NCBI RefSeq assembly: GCF_001718415.1
Contig: NZ_CP013377.1
Location: forward strand, 1-64,000
Length of the DNA stretch: 64,000 nucleotides
Reading direction: 5' to 3'
Origin: Burkholderia pseudomultivorans
GTDB lineage: Bacteria; Pseudomonadota; Gammaproteobacteria; Burkholderiales; Burkholderiaceae
Positions within the stretch are counted from its first letter, which is position 1. Every line of letters starts with the position of its first letter. The notes beneath the pieces are model-generated. The model had not been told where the DNA came from. It saw only the letters and a program-made list of their open reading frames with translations, and made no database searches. The position numbers were made by a program, and so were the translations under genes. Of the stretch, positions 6,588 through 15,075 are shown in pieces.

Positions 6588-8831
6588 TCACATGCCGGTA
6601 TGCCGTGCGTCGCGCGCGTCGCGGATGCCCATCAGGATCTCGTCGAGCAGCGCGATGTCGAACGGCTTCGACAGCACGCGCACGTTGACGGTGCGCGTGC
6701 GGTCGAGTTCCTCCGCATAGCCGGTGACGAGGATCACCGGCAGTTTTCCCGGCCGCTTCTCGATCGCCTCGGCGAGGTCGATGCCGTTCAGCCGGCCCGG
6801 CATGTGGATGTCCGAGATCACCAGGTCGAACGCGTCGTTCGCGGTCGCGCCCTCGATCAGTTGCAGCGCGTCGTCGGCGGTCGCCGCGTAGGTCACGCGG
6901 TGGCCGAGCAGCGACAGCAGCGCCTCGGTGCCGGCCGCCACTTCGCTGTTGTCCTCGACGAGCAGCACGTGCAGGCCCGCGTGCGGGCCCGGCTCGTGCG
7001 CGGCGGCCGTCGGCCGCGCCACCACGTCCTCGGCGCGCGCGCGCGGCAGGTAGAGGCGCACCGACGTGCCGGCGCCGACTGCGCTGTCGATCGTCGCGAG
7101 GCCGCCCGAGCGTTCGCAGAACGCGAACACCTGCGGCAGCCCGAGCCCGGTCCCCATCCCCTGCGCCTTGGTCGTAAACAGCGGCTCGAACGCGCGCGCG
7201 AGCACGTCGGGCGCCATGCCCGAGCCCGTATCGTCGAGCGAGATCTGCACGAAATCGCCGGTCAGCGGAAAACCGTCCTCGCGGCGCAGCGTCACGTTGC
7301 GCGCGCCGACCGTGAAGCGGCCGCCGCTCGACATCGCATCGCGCGCGTTGACCGCGAGGTTGATCACCGCAAGTTCCAGCTCGGCGACGTCGACGCGAAT
7401 CGGCCACACGCCCGGATCGATCGCGACGACCAGCGACGATTTCGAGCCGAGCGAGGTCTTCAGCAGTTCGCGGCAGGTGCCGAGCCACTGCCCGACGTCG
7501 ATGGTCTCGTTGTGCAGCGGCTGCTTGCGCGCGACGCCGAGCAGCTGGCGCGTCAGCGACTGCCCGTTCTTCAGCGCGCGCTCGATCGCGCCGAGTTCCT
7601 TGTCGAGATGCTGGGTGCCGCGCCGCCGCGCGATCTGCACGTTGCTGGAGATGATCATCAGCAGATTGTTGAAGTCGTGCGCGACGCTGCCGACGAGCGT
7701 GCCGAGCGCCTGCATCTTGCGCGACTGCCGGTACGCGGATTCGATCGAGCGCCGCATCGACGCTTCGGCCTGCCAGCGATCCCACGCCTGCTCTTCCGCC
7801 TTCAGCCGCTTCAGCGACAGCCAGATCACGCACCACAGCGCGATCGACGGCGCGAACATCGACAGGAACAGCACGCTCAGGTGTTCATACCATTCGCGCC
7901 AGATTTCCGACGTGCGGTACGCGCAGGTCACATAGACGGGATAGCTGCCGACCTGCCGGTACGCGACGATCTCGCTGTCGTCGCTGCCGTGGCGCACGCG
8001 CACGACGCCCGCGCGCGGATCGTTGCGCGGGTTGCCGAACGTCGCTTCGCGATCGGTATGCGCGATCGACGGCGGCGGCGGATACGACGCGATCACCGCG
8101 CCGTCGGAGCGCGCGAGCGCCATCGTCATCGGCGTTTTCGAGCCGCCCAGCAGGTCGCGGTAGAACGCATTGAAATACGACGACTTCAGCGCGATCGACA
8201 CCATGCCCGCGAACGAGCCGTCGCTGTGCCGGCGCGCGACGCCGGTGTTGAACACGGGAATGTTCTCGAGCTTGAGCGGCCCCATCATCAGCCGCGAGAT
8301 GTGCTCGATGACCTTGCCGTCGCGAATGCCGGCGAAGTCGTCGCGGTTCGCGATCGACGCATACGGCGCCGGATAGTAGAGGCTGTTCGCGAGCAGCATC
8401 CCGCTCGCGCCGAAGATCGACACGGCCGCCACCTGCGGATAGCCGCCGCCGATCGTGTTCAGCGCCTCGTGGATATCGGACTCCTTGCTGCGCACGGTCG
8501 CGTCGTCCATGTCCTGGACCAGGTCGACGATCCGCGCGTCGAGCGTTTCGCTCAGGTCGAACACCTTGAGCGCATGCTCCTCGGCCACGCGCACGGTGCG
8601 CATCGTCACGTCGCTCGCGGCCGCTTCGCGCGCCTTCAGGTCGTTGTAGGCCATCACGACCACGTAGATGCACGGCAGCACGATCGCCGCGACGAGCAGC
8701 ACGATCAGCGTCACGCGGCGAACCGCGAAATCGTGCTCGGGCGCGCCGGACGCATAGTTGCCGTCGTCCTGCCAGTCGTCGGCGGGAGCGGGGGCGGATG
8801 TGCGGGAGTCGGCAGGCCGGTCGGACGTCAT
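6588..8831 (-). CDS. Membrane hybrid sensor histidine kinase with C-terminal receiver
   Basis: The 747-residue protein has a membrane segment at about 36-60, a roughly 260-residue periplasmic double-Cache-like sensor, a second membrane segment near 320-345, and then the kinase core. The phosphorylatable histidine is in SVAHDFNNLL (about 390). The N-box is NLAVNARDAM, and the G-boxes are DTGSGMAPD and GTGLGLPQVF. A receiver domain occupies the last 125 residues with the acceptor aspartate in VISDIHMPG. It should autophosphorylate in response to an extracytoplasmic small molecule. It is divergently placed from a REC/CheC-like/GGDEF operon, so it may pass phosphate to that receiver, but direct evidence is lacking. 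The ATG at 8831 is the first in frame. Confidence 0.92.
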   Translation of the reverse strand: MTSDRPADSRTSAPAPADDWQDDGNYASGAPEHDFAVRRVTLIVLLVAAIVLPCIYVVVMAYNDLKAREAAASDVTMRTVRVAEEHALKVFDLSETLDARIVDLVQDMDDATVRSKESDIHEALNTIGGGYPQVAAVSIFGASGMLLANSLYYPAPYASIANRDDFAGIRDGKVIEHISRLMMGPLKLENIPVFNTGVARRHSDGSFAGMVSIALKSSYFNAFYRDLLGGSKTPMTMALARSDGAVIASYPPPPSIAHTDREATFGNPRNDPRAGVVRVRHGSDDSEIVAYRQVGSYPVYVTCAYRTSEIWREWYEHLSVLFLSMFAPSIALWCVIWLSLKRLKAEEQAWDRWQAEASMRRSIESAYRQSRKMQALGTLVGSVAHDFNNLLMIISSNVQIARRRGTQHLDKELGAIERALKNGQSLTRQLLGVARKQPLHNETIDVGQWLGTCRELLKTSLGSKSSLVVAIDPGVWPIRVDVAELELAVINLAVNARDAMSSGGRFTVGARNVTLRREDGFPLTGDFVQISLDDTGSGMAPDVLARAFEPLFTTKAQGMGTGLGLPQVFAFCERSGGLATIDSAVGAGTSVRLYLPRARAEDVVARPTAAAHEPGPHAGLHVLLVEDNSEVAAGTEALLSLLGHRVTYAATADDALQLIEGATANDAFDLVISDIHMPGRLNGIDLAEAIEKRPGKLPVILVTGYAEELDRTRTVNVRVLSKPFDIALLDEILMGIRDARDARHTGM

Positions 8832-9284
8832 TCGAGCAAGCGGTGAAGCGAAGGTGCCCCATCATAAACGAGTTGCACGGGCGCGCCTTGGCGTGCAACC
8901 GGGCGGCTGCGACGTAAGCCGGCTGTCGGATTGAAAACGCGACGAATCCGGAAGCGCAAACGTACACAGGGAAAAATTTTGCGTCCAGATGCCGAAAATG
9001 ACCCAGGCTGTTTTCGGAATGCGCGGCGTCCGAATCGATTTTGTTCGAAACGGATAAATCGGCGAGTTGCACCGCCACCGGTTTAGCCAGAGAATCGCGC
9101 GTTGCTTTTCCCAACACGGATCGTGATGCGCCTGCCGGCGCGTGTCGCGCGACGCATCGCGCGCATGCGTGTGCGGCGACGTCCGCGCCACGGCGCTCGC
9201 CGCGTTGCCGGTCGTCCGCCTCAAGATCTGCGCCGCGCGGCCGTTAACGCGAGAGAGACCATTCCGTACTTCGCATCGCCTGCC
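8832..9284. other. Divergent promoter region, no gene
   Basis: These 453 bp separate the hybrid kinase (minus) from the receiver-CheC-GGDEF operon (plus). The middle (8930-9070) is clearly lower in GC than the flanks and probably holds both promoters. I saw no convincing operator or small gene. Confidence 0.5.
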
Positions 9285-9653
9285 ATGTCCCTGCCGATTG
9301 TAATTGCCGACGATTCGCTGCTCGCGCGCAAACTGTTGGCGAAAGCCCTGCCGGTCGACTGGGATGTCGATGTCGCGTACGCAGCGAATGGCCGGGAGGC
9401 GCTGGCGCTTTATCGTGACGGCAAGGCTTCCGTGATGTTTCTGGACCTGACGATGCCCGACATGAGCGGCTATCAGGTACTGGAAACACTGCGCCACGAG
9501 GATCTGAACACGTTCGTGATCGTGGTATCCGCCGATATCCAGCCGCAGGCGCAAACGCGCGTCCGCGAGCTGGGCGCGATCGCATTCGTCGCCAAGCCCG
9601 TGACGCCGGACGCATTGCTGCCCATTCTCAGGGAGTATGGGTTGTATGCCTGA
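9285..9653 (+). CDS. CheY-like single-domain response regulator
   Basis: A 122-residue stand-alone receiver domain. The acidic pocket is ADDS (about residues 8-11), the phospho-acceptor aspartate lies in MFLDLTMPD (near 52), the conserved serine is in VVSAD, and the lysine is in VAKPVT. There is no output domain, so it must act through a partner. Its 3' end overlaps the CheC-like gene by 17 bp, and that gene overlaps a diguanylate cyclase gene, so the three proteins are almost certainly made together. By analogy with chemotaxis, the CheC-like neighbour may dephosphorylate this receiver. The ATG at 9285 gives the canonical receiver start; the open frame upstream is unlike a receiver and is not included. 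Confidence 0.9.
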   Translation: MSLPIVIADDSLLARKLLAKALPVDWDVDVAYAANGREALALYRDGKASVMFLDLTMPDMSGYQVLETLRHEDLNTFVIVVSADIQPQAQTRVRELGAIAFVAKPVTPDALLPILREYGLYA

Positions 9654-10272
9654 CTCGGTGTTCACGGCGGAGCAACGCGACGCGTTGCAGGAGATCGCCA
9701 ACCTCGCGATGGGCCGCGCCGCGGCGCGGCTCGCGTTGCTGCTCGGGCGTTTCATCGAGCTGTCGGTGCCGCGCGTGCGCGTCGTGAAGGCGGCCGACGC
9801 GGGGGGCGTGCTGAGCGAGATGACGGGGATTCGCGACAACGTGACCGCCGTGCGCCAGGGCTTCCGCTCCGACATCAAGGGCGAGGCGATCGTGCTGTGC
9901 CGCAGCGCCGGCATTGCGCGGCTGATGTCGCTGGTCGAGCGCACCTTCGGCGACGACATGCCCGGCGGCATGACGACCCGGGACGAACTCGTATTCGACG
10001 TCGCGAACGTGCTGATGGGCGCCTGCGTCGCGTCGATCCTCGACGAACTCGGCCGCAAGCCGGTGTTCTTTCCGCCGGGGCTGCTCGGCGCGAACATGTC
10101 GTTCGACGAAGTGTTCGAGCCGAGCGCGCTCGCCTGGAGCATCGCGCTGCTGCTCGAAGTGAACTTCGGTCTCGAGGATCACGCGTTCCGCGCTCATTTC
10201 GTGATGCTGATGGCCGAGGATTCGATCCGCCTGATGGGCGACGCGCTCGACGCGTTGCTGTCCGCGCTGTGA
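9637..10272 (+). CDS. CheC/CheX-like phosphatase
   Basis: This 211-residue protein has both helices that carry the CheC/CheX phosphatase signature D-x3-E-x2-N-x3-G. The first copy is intact (DALQEIANLAMG, about residues 15-26). The second, near residue 115 (DELVFDVANVLMG), has D where E is usual. CheC-family proteins hydrolyse the aspartyl phosphate of CheY-like receivers. Here the likely target is the receiver encoded just upstream, whose stop codon lies inside this gene. Translation can start at ATG 9637 or 9646. The stop overlaps the start of the diguanylate cyclase gene (TGATG). No chemoreceptor or CheA is in the window, so the module may serve c-di-GMP signalling rather than motility. 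Confidence 0.8.
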   Translation: MGCMPDSVFTAEQRDALQEIANLAMGRAAARLALLLGRFIELSVPRVRVVKAADAGGVLSEMTGIRDNVTAVRQGFRSDIKGEAIVLCRSAGIARLMSLVERTFGDDMPGGMTTRDELVFDVANVLMGACVASILDELGRKPVFFPPGLLGANMSFDEVFEPSALAWSIALLLEVNFGLEDHAFRAHFVMLMAEDSIRLMGDALDALLSAL

Positions 10273-11207
10273 TGGCCGCGCCCGCATCGCTCAGCGATCT
10301 CGTGATCGAACGGGTCGGCTTCGGGCTGTTCGTGCTCGATCGCGCGATGACCGTGCTGATGTGGAATCGCTTCATGCAGGACCACAGCGGCGTGCCGGCC
10401 GCCGACGTGATCGGCCGCAACCTGTTCGACTGCTTTCCGGACCTGCCGCGCGCATGGCTCGCGCGCAAGCTCGACAGCGTGTTCCAGCTCGGCAGCTTCG
10501 CGTTCAGTTCGTGGGAGCAGCGCCCCTACCTGTTTCGTTTCGAGCACGACCGGCCGATCACGGGCGGCGTCGACTACATGCAGCAGGACTGCACGTTCAT
10601 GCCGCTCGCGCGCGGGCGCGAGGTCGAAGCCGTGTGCGTGACGATCTCGGACGTCACGCACGTGAGCGTGATGCAGCGCGAACGCGAGGAGGCCTTCGCG
10701 AAGCTGCGCGAGCATGCGAATCGCGACGGGCTCACCGGCATCGCCAACCGGCGCTGCTTCGAAGCGCGCCTGAGCGCCGAATTCGCGCGCTGGCAGCGTT
10801 ACGGCGGCGACCTGTCCGTGCTGCTGTTCGATCTCGATCACTTCAAGGCGATCAACGACCGCTTCGGGCACGCGGCCGGCGATGCGGTGCTGCGCGAGAC
10901 GGCGCGCCGCGTCGCGTCGATCGTGCGCACCCAGGACACGTTCGGCCGCTTCGGCGGCGAGGAATTCGCGCTGCTGCTGCCGTGCACGAATCTCGACGAG
11001 GCGATGCGCGTGGCCGACAAGGTGCGCGCGGCGATCGGCGGCACGCCGGTCGACGCCGAAGGCTTCAGCGTGCCGGTGACGGCGAGCGTCGGCGGCGCAT
11101 GCGCGAAGGCGGGCGCGTCGAGTTGCGACTCGCTCGTCAACGACGCCGACGCGGCGCTCTATCGCGCCAAGCGGCTCGGCCGCGATCGCTCGGTCGGCCA
11201 CGCGTAG
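10272..11207 (+). CDS. PAS-GGDEF diguanylate cyclase, cytoplasmic
   Basis: This 311-residue protein joins a PAS sensor (about residues 8-125, beginning ERVGFGLFVLDRAMTVLMWN) to a GGDEF domain (about 145-305) that makes cyclic di-GMP from two GTP. The active-site signature is RFGGEEFALLL. Five residues before it stands RTQD, a correctly placed inhibitory I-site, so product inhibition is expected. There is no membrane segment. The ATG overlaps the stop of the CheC-like gene, making a tight three-gene operon with the CheY-like receiver. The PAS domain may sense a small ligand or receive the signal from the receiver/phosphatase pair; the latter is inference. Confidence 0.92.
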   Translation: MAAPASLSDLVIERVGFGLFVLDRAMTVLMWNRFMQDHSGVPAADVIGRNLFDCFPDLPRAWLARKLDSVFQLGSFAFSSWEQRPYLFRFEHDRPITGGVDYMQQDCTFMPLARGREVEAVCVTISDVTHVSVMQREREEAFAKLREHANRDGLTGIANRRCFEARLSAEFARWQRYGGDLSVLLFDLDHFKAINDRFGHAAGDAVLRETARRVASIVRTQDTFGRFGGEEFALLLPCTNLDEAMRVADKVRAAIGGTPVDAEGFSVPVTASVGGACAKAGASSCDSLVNDADAALYRAKRLGRDRSVGHA

Positions 11208-11268
11208 CGCGCGGCACGGCGCATCGTCGTACGCGAAGAAGCGGCTTCGGCAAGCCGCCGCGCGGTGC

Positions 11269-12153
11269 TCAGTGCTTCGCGATGTCGGCCAGCACGCCGG
11301 CCAGCACGGCCGGCTGCGACATGAACGGCGAATGGCTGCTGTCGAGCTGATGCACGTGAGTCGGATTGCCGGGCGTGAACGCGTCGGCTTCGTCGATCAT
11401 CCGCTGCTGCAACGCGGGCAGGATCACGCGATCCTGCAGGCACTTGATGTAGTGCCGGTCGATCGCGCCCCAGCGCGCGGCGGTCGTCGGAATCGCGGTC
11501 GCGAACGGCGCGGCCGGCACGTCGCAGCTCAGCAGGTTCGCGACGGCCTCGAAGTCGGCCTGCGGCACGTCGTCGTACAGCGCGCGCCGGGTCATCTCGC
11601 GATACGCCGGGTCGCCGCTGCGCGGATCGAGCCGCAGCGCGCCCGTGGTGCGCGGGCTCGCGAGCATCAGCGGCGCCAGCAGGTCGCCGCGGTTCTCGGG
11701 CGCGCGCACGTAGTCGAGGCACGGCACGCCGGACGCGGGCATGAACGCCGCCAGATAGACGAGCTTCGCGATCTTCTCCGGCGCGCGCTCGGCCGCCGCG
11801 GTGATCGCGAGGCCGCCCATGCTGTGCCCGACGAGGATCACCCTGCCGCGACCGAGCGCGTACGCGTCGTCGACGGCCTGCATCACCTGCGCCGCGTAAT
11901 CGTCGAGCGACGTGTTCGCGACCGGCGACGGCTCGGCGCCGAACGCGTCCTTGTCGAGCGGCCGTTCGAGGTAGGAGGCGGGAAAGCGGGCGTGAATGCC
12001 GTGCGCGGGCAGGTCGCGCGCGATCGCGAGGTGGCCGCGCTCGGCCAGCGCAGTCGCGACATGGGCGAAGCACCACGCGCCATGCCATGCGCCGTGCACG
12101 AGCACGAAAACCGGTTGGTCGGGATGCGAGGGGGCGGTCACGTTCGTCTCCAT
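11269..12153 (-). CDS. Alpha/beta hydrolase (esterase/lipase-like)
   Basis: This 294-residue alpha/beta-hydrolase-fold protein begins with VFVLVHGAWHGAWCF, the oxyanion-hole strand. The nucleophile elbow is VGHSMGG (serine near residue 97). The catalytic histidine is probably in QLDSSHSPFMS near the C-terminus, and there is a conserved aspartate about 30 residues before it. It is close to plant-type salicylate esterase/hydroxynitrile-lyase-like hydrolases in general form; the substrate cannot be predicted. The ATG at 12153 gives METNVTAPSHPDQPVFVLVHG, a sensible family N-terminus, whereas the longer frame upstream is antisense to the next gene. It converges with the diguanylate cyclase gene, with a 61-bp gap. 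Confidence 0.87.
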   Translation of the reverse strand: METNVTAPSHPDQPVFVLVHGAWHGAWCFAHVATALAERGHLAIARDLPAHGIHARFPASYLERPLDKDAFGAEPSPVANTSLDDYAAQVMQAVDDAYALGRGRVILVGHSMGGLAITAAAERAPEKIAKLVYLAAFMPASGVPCLDYVRAPENRGDLLAPLMLASPRTTGALRLDPRSGDPAYREMTRRALYDDVPQADFEAVANLLSCDVPAAPFATAIPTTAARWGAIDRHYIKCLQDRVILPALQQRMIDEADAFTPGNPTHVHQLDSSHSPFMSQPAVLAGVLADIAKH

Positions 12154-12357
12154 GAAGCTGGCTTTTTCAGGACAAGGTGTCATCTTAGACGAAGCGGCGC
12201 GCCGCCAAGCGGGCTGCCGCGCCGGCAGCCGCGGTCCGGCGCGGGGGCGTCGTCGCGATGCGGCCCCGAATGTATCGCGGAGGCCACAATTTGCGCGAAA
12301 GCATTTCAAATTTGCGGAAAAGCACGTTAAGTTGACGCTTTCGCTTCGCTTCCGCCC

Positions 12358-12690
12358 ATGAACGTCGATTACCTCTTCTACCGGAAACCGGATAAACCCG
12401 GCCCCTATTCGCTCGACGACCTGGGCGACGTCGCGCCGCCGATCGGCCCGGGCGACGCAGTGCGCGCGGGAATCGCGCGCGTGTTCGAAGAGATCGACTG
12501 GCGCGAGTCGCCCGACGTGCCGGGTGCGTGGTTCGGCACCGGCGGCCCGGTGTTCCAGTTCACCGCCGAACCCGACGGGCGCGTGACGAGCTTCATGGGC
12601 TCGCGCCTCGAACGCCGCGCGATGCTGCAGCTGACCCGCGAAATGGGGTTGATCGCACTCGATCTGCAGCGCGACATCGTCTACGGCTGA
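12358..12690 (+). CDS. Conserved hypothetical protein, 110 residues
   Basis: I do not recognise the family. The product is soluble and acidic in the middle, with no signal peptide, membrane segment or cysteine. It starts MNVDYLFYRKPDKPGPYSLDDLGD and ends with a helix-rich part (MLQLTREMGLIALDLQRD). Codon use and GC match the neighbours, so it is a real core gene rather than an acquired one. It is divergent from the hydrolase (204-bp gap, in which the bases just before this ATG are lower in GC) and precedes the hopanoid operon in the same direction, 243 bp away. That gap contains a possible -10 box TATACT at 12807-12812. Confidence 0.7.
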   Translation: MNVDYLFYRKPDKPGPYSLDDLGDVAPPIGPGDAVRAGIARVFEEIDWRESPDVPGAWFGTGGPVFQFTAEPDGRVTSFMGSRLERRAMLQLTREMGLIALDLQRDIVYG

Positions 12691-12933
12691 CGCCGCCCGA
12701 GCGCGCGCGCCTGCGGCGCCCGCGAACCGCGTGGCCGACGCGCCTGCGCCAGCCGCCGCGCGGTTTCCGGCGCTGCAAGGCGCCGCCATCGAACTTCAAA
12801 GATTGGTATACTTCCGCCCAATTCCGGCAACCGGCCGGTAATTTGTGCCTGTCTGCGTCGATCGTTCGACTATCTCGCACGCATTTGACGCCCTGACCAT
12901 CCCAGCCGGGCATGGCTTCTTCAATCGCCCCGC

Positions 12934-13806
12934 GTGGGTGTCTCCGTGGAGCTCGTCTTGGCCGTTTCCAATCTCGTCGTGGACGAACAAGAAACCGACG
13001 CCGCTGCCGTCACATCGGGCAGTTCTTTCTATCTCGCGATGCGCATCCTGCCGGCCGTGCAGCGCGACGCGATGTTCCAGGTCTATGCGTTCTGCCGCGC
13101 GGTCGACGACATCGCCGACAGCGACCTGCCGCGCGCCGAGCGCGCCGCCGGTCTCGAACGCTGGCGCGCGGACATCGACGCGTGCTTCGCGGGCCGGCCG
13201 CCGCGCGCGCTGGCCGCGCTCGAGCGCGAGATCCGCGCATTCGACCTGCAGCGCGACGATTTCCACGCGATGATCGACGGGATGGCGATGGACGCCGCCG
13301 AAGACATCTGCGCGCCCGACGAGCCGACGCTCGACCTCTATTGCGACCGCGTGGCGAGCGCGGCCGGCCGCCTGTCGGTGAGGATTTTCGGGATGCCGGA
13401 AGCCGAAGGGATCAAGCTGTCGCACCACCTCGGCCGCGCGCTGCAACTGACGAACATCCTGCGCGACATCGACGACGACGCGGCGATCAACCGCTGCTAC
13501 CTGCCGCGCGAACTGCTCGCGCGCGAAGGCATCGCGATCACCGATCCGGCGACGATCGCGCGCGATCCGGCGCTGCCGCGCGTGTGCGCGACGCTCGTCG
13601 AGCGCGCGCTCGAGCACTTCCGCCAGGCCGACGCGGTGATGGACACCTGCGCGCGTGCACAGGTGAAGGCGCCGCGCATCATGTCGGGCGCCTATCGCTG
13701 CATTCTCGAAGCGGCGGTCGCGCGCGGTTTCGCCGCGCCGCGCGCGCCGCTGCGCAAGCCCAAGGCGCGCATGCTGATGATCGCCGCGCGCTACGCGCTG
13801 TTCTGA
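12934..13806 (+). CDS. hpnD: Presqualene diphosphate synthase HpnD
   Basis: A head-to-head prenyl synthase of the squalene/phytoene synthase family. HpnD joins two farnesyl diphosphates to presqualene diphosphate, the first committed step to squalene and hopanoids. The two Mg-binding aspartate motifs are visible: RAVDDIAD near residue 55 and NILRDIDDD near 175, with the family block SAAGRLSVRIFG before the second. The start is uncertain: GTG at 12934 (290 residues), GTG at 12946 and TTG at 12958 are all possible and no ribosome binding site decides. It is the first of four same-strand genes, hpnD-hpnE-shc-hpnG, with gaps of 4-11 bp. No hpnC gene, which normally makes hydroxysqualene from presqualene diphosphate, is in the window. 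Confidence 0.92.
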   Translation: MGVSVELVLAVSNLVVDEQETDAAAVTSGSSFYLAMRILPAVQRDAMFQVYAFCRAVDDIADSDLPRAERAAGLERWRADIDACFAGRPPRALAALEREIRAFDLQRDDFHAMIDGMAMDAAEDICAPDEPTLDLYCDRVASAAGRLSVRIFGMPEAEGIKLSHHLGRALQLTNILRDIDDDAAINRCYLPRELLAREGIAITDPATIARDPALPRVCATLVERALEHFRQADAVMDTCARAQVKAPRIMSGAYRCILEAAVARGFAAPRAPLRKPKARMLMIAARYALF

Positions 13807-13810
13807 GCCG

Positions 13811-15064
13811 ATGCCCAGGACCGTCCACGTGATCGGTGCGGGACTCGCGGGCCTGTCGGCCGCGGTCGAGCTGCAGCGTCGCGGGCGGCGCATCGTGCTG
13901 CACGACGCGCATGCGCAGGCGGGCGGTCGCTGCCGTTCATGGTTCGACGAGACGCTGGGCGCGACCATCGACAGCGGGCTGCACCGGATCTTCGCAGGGC
14001 AGGCCGCCACGCAGCGCTACCTGCGCGCGATCGGCGCGGCCGATCAGCTTGCCGGACCTTCGCTGCCTGAATTCCCGGTCGTCGACGTCGCCGCACAGCA
14101 GCGCTGGACGCTGCGCTTCGGCGCCGGGCACTGGCCGTCGTGGCTGTTCGATGCCGCATCGCGCGCGCCGGGCACGACGCCGCTGGACTACCTCGCGCTC
14201 GCGCCGCTCGCGTTCGCGCGCACCGGCCGCTCACTCGCACAGACGATGCGGTGCGACGGCGTGCTGTGGGATCGTTGGCTGCGGCCGTATTGGCTCGGCC
14301 TCCTGAACGTCGAGCCGCGCCACGCGACTGCCGAGCTGGCGCGCGCGGTGCTGTGCGGGATGTTCGCCGCGGGCGGCGCCGGCTGCCGGCCGCTCGTCGC
14401 GCGTCACGGGCTCGGCAGTGCATTCGTCGATCCGGCGCTGCGCATGCTGCAGCACGGCGGCGCGCAGATCCGGCTGCGGTCGCGGCTCGACGCGTTCGAA
14501 TTCGGCGCGCACGGCAACGCGGTCGACGCGGTCGCGATCGGCGCGGAGCGCATCGAACTCGCGCCCGGCGACGCGGTCGTGCTGGCCGTGCCGCCCGAGG
14601 TCGCGCAGCCGCTGGTGCCCGACCTGACCGCGCCCGATACCTTCAGCGCGGTCGTGACCGCGTATTTCGCGGTCGAGCCGCCGGCCGGCAGCCCGCTCGA
14701 CACGGCCGTCGTCAACGGCGTCGTCGATGCGGTCCGGTCCGGCGACGACCAGCTGGCGGCGACGATCCACGACGCCGCCCGCTGGCTCGACATGCCGCAC
14801 GACACGCTCGCGCGGCGCATCTGGGAAGACGTCGCGCGCGTGACCGGCGCGAACCCGGCAACCCTTCCCGCGTGGCAGCTCGCGATCGAGCCGCGCGCGG
14901 GTTTTGCGGCGGTGCCGTCGCAGGAAATGAAACGTCCGGCCGTGCGTACGCGCTGGACCAATCTCGTGTTGGCGGGCGACTGGATTGCCACCGGCTTGCC
15001 CGCCACGATCGAGGGCGCGATCCGTTCCGGCCAGCTGGCCGCCGACGCGCTCCAGACACAATAA
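13811..15064 (+). CDS. hpnE: Hydroxysqualene dehydroxylase HpnE (FAD-dependent)
   Basis: This 417-residue flavoprotein of the amine-oxidase/phytoene-desaturase superfamily is called HpnE for its place between hpnD and shc. In the HpnCDE pathway HpnE reduces hydroxysqualene to squalene. The FAD-binding dinucleotide loop VIGAGLAGLSAAVEL is at residues 6-20, followed by the arginine-rich GGRCRSW. The C-terminal FAD contact is LAGDWIATGLPATIEGAIRSG near 385-405. The length fits the family. The ATG lies 4 bp after the hpnD stop, so translation is probably coupled. No oddities were seen. Confidence 0.93.
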   Translation: MPRTVHVIGAGLAGLSAAVELQRRGRRIVLHDAHAQAGGRCRSWFDETLGATIDSGLHRIFAGQAATQRYLRAIGAADQLAGPSLPEFPVVDVAAQQRWTLRFGAGHWPSWLFDAASRAPGTTPLDYLALAPLAFARTGRSLAQTMRCDGVLWDRWLRPYWLGLLNVEPRHATAELARAVLCGMFAAGGAGCRPLVARHGLGSAFVDPALRMLQHGGAQIRLRSRLDAFEFGAHGNAVDAVAIGAERIELAPGDAVVLAVPPEVAQPLVPDLTAPDTFSAVVTAYFAVEPPAGSPLDTAVVNGVVDAVRSGDDQLAATIHDAARWLDMPHDTLARRIWEDVARVTGANPATLPAWQLAIEPRAGFAAVPSQEMKRPAVRTRWTNLVLAGDWIATGLPATIEGAIRSGQLAADALQTQ

Positions 15065-15075
15065 GAGAGGGACCG

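Noticed and set aside
6600..8846. A 748-codon open frame antisense to the hybrid kinase
   Set aside because: High-GC shadow of a well-supported kinase gene, without domains or a ribosome binding site.
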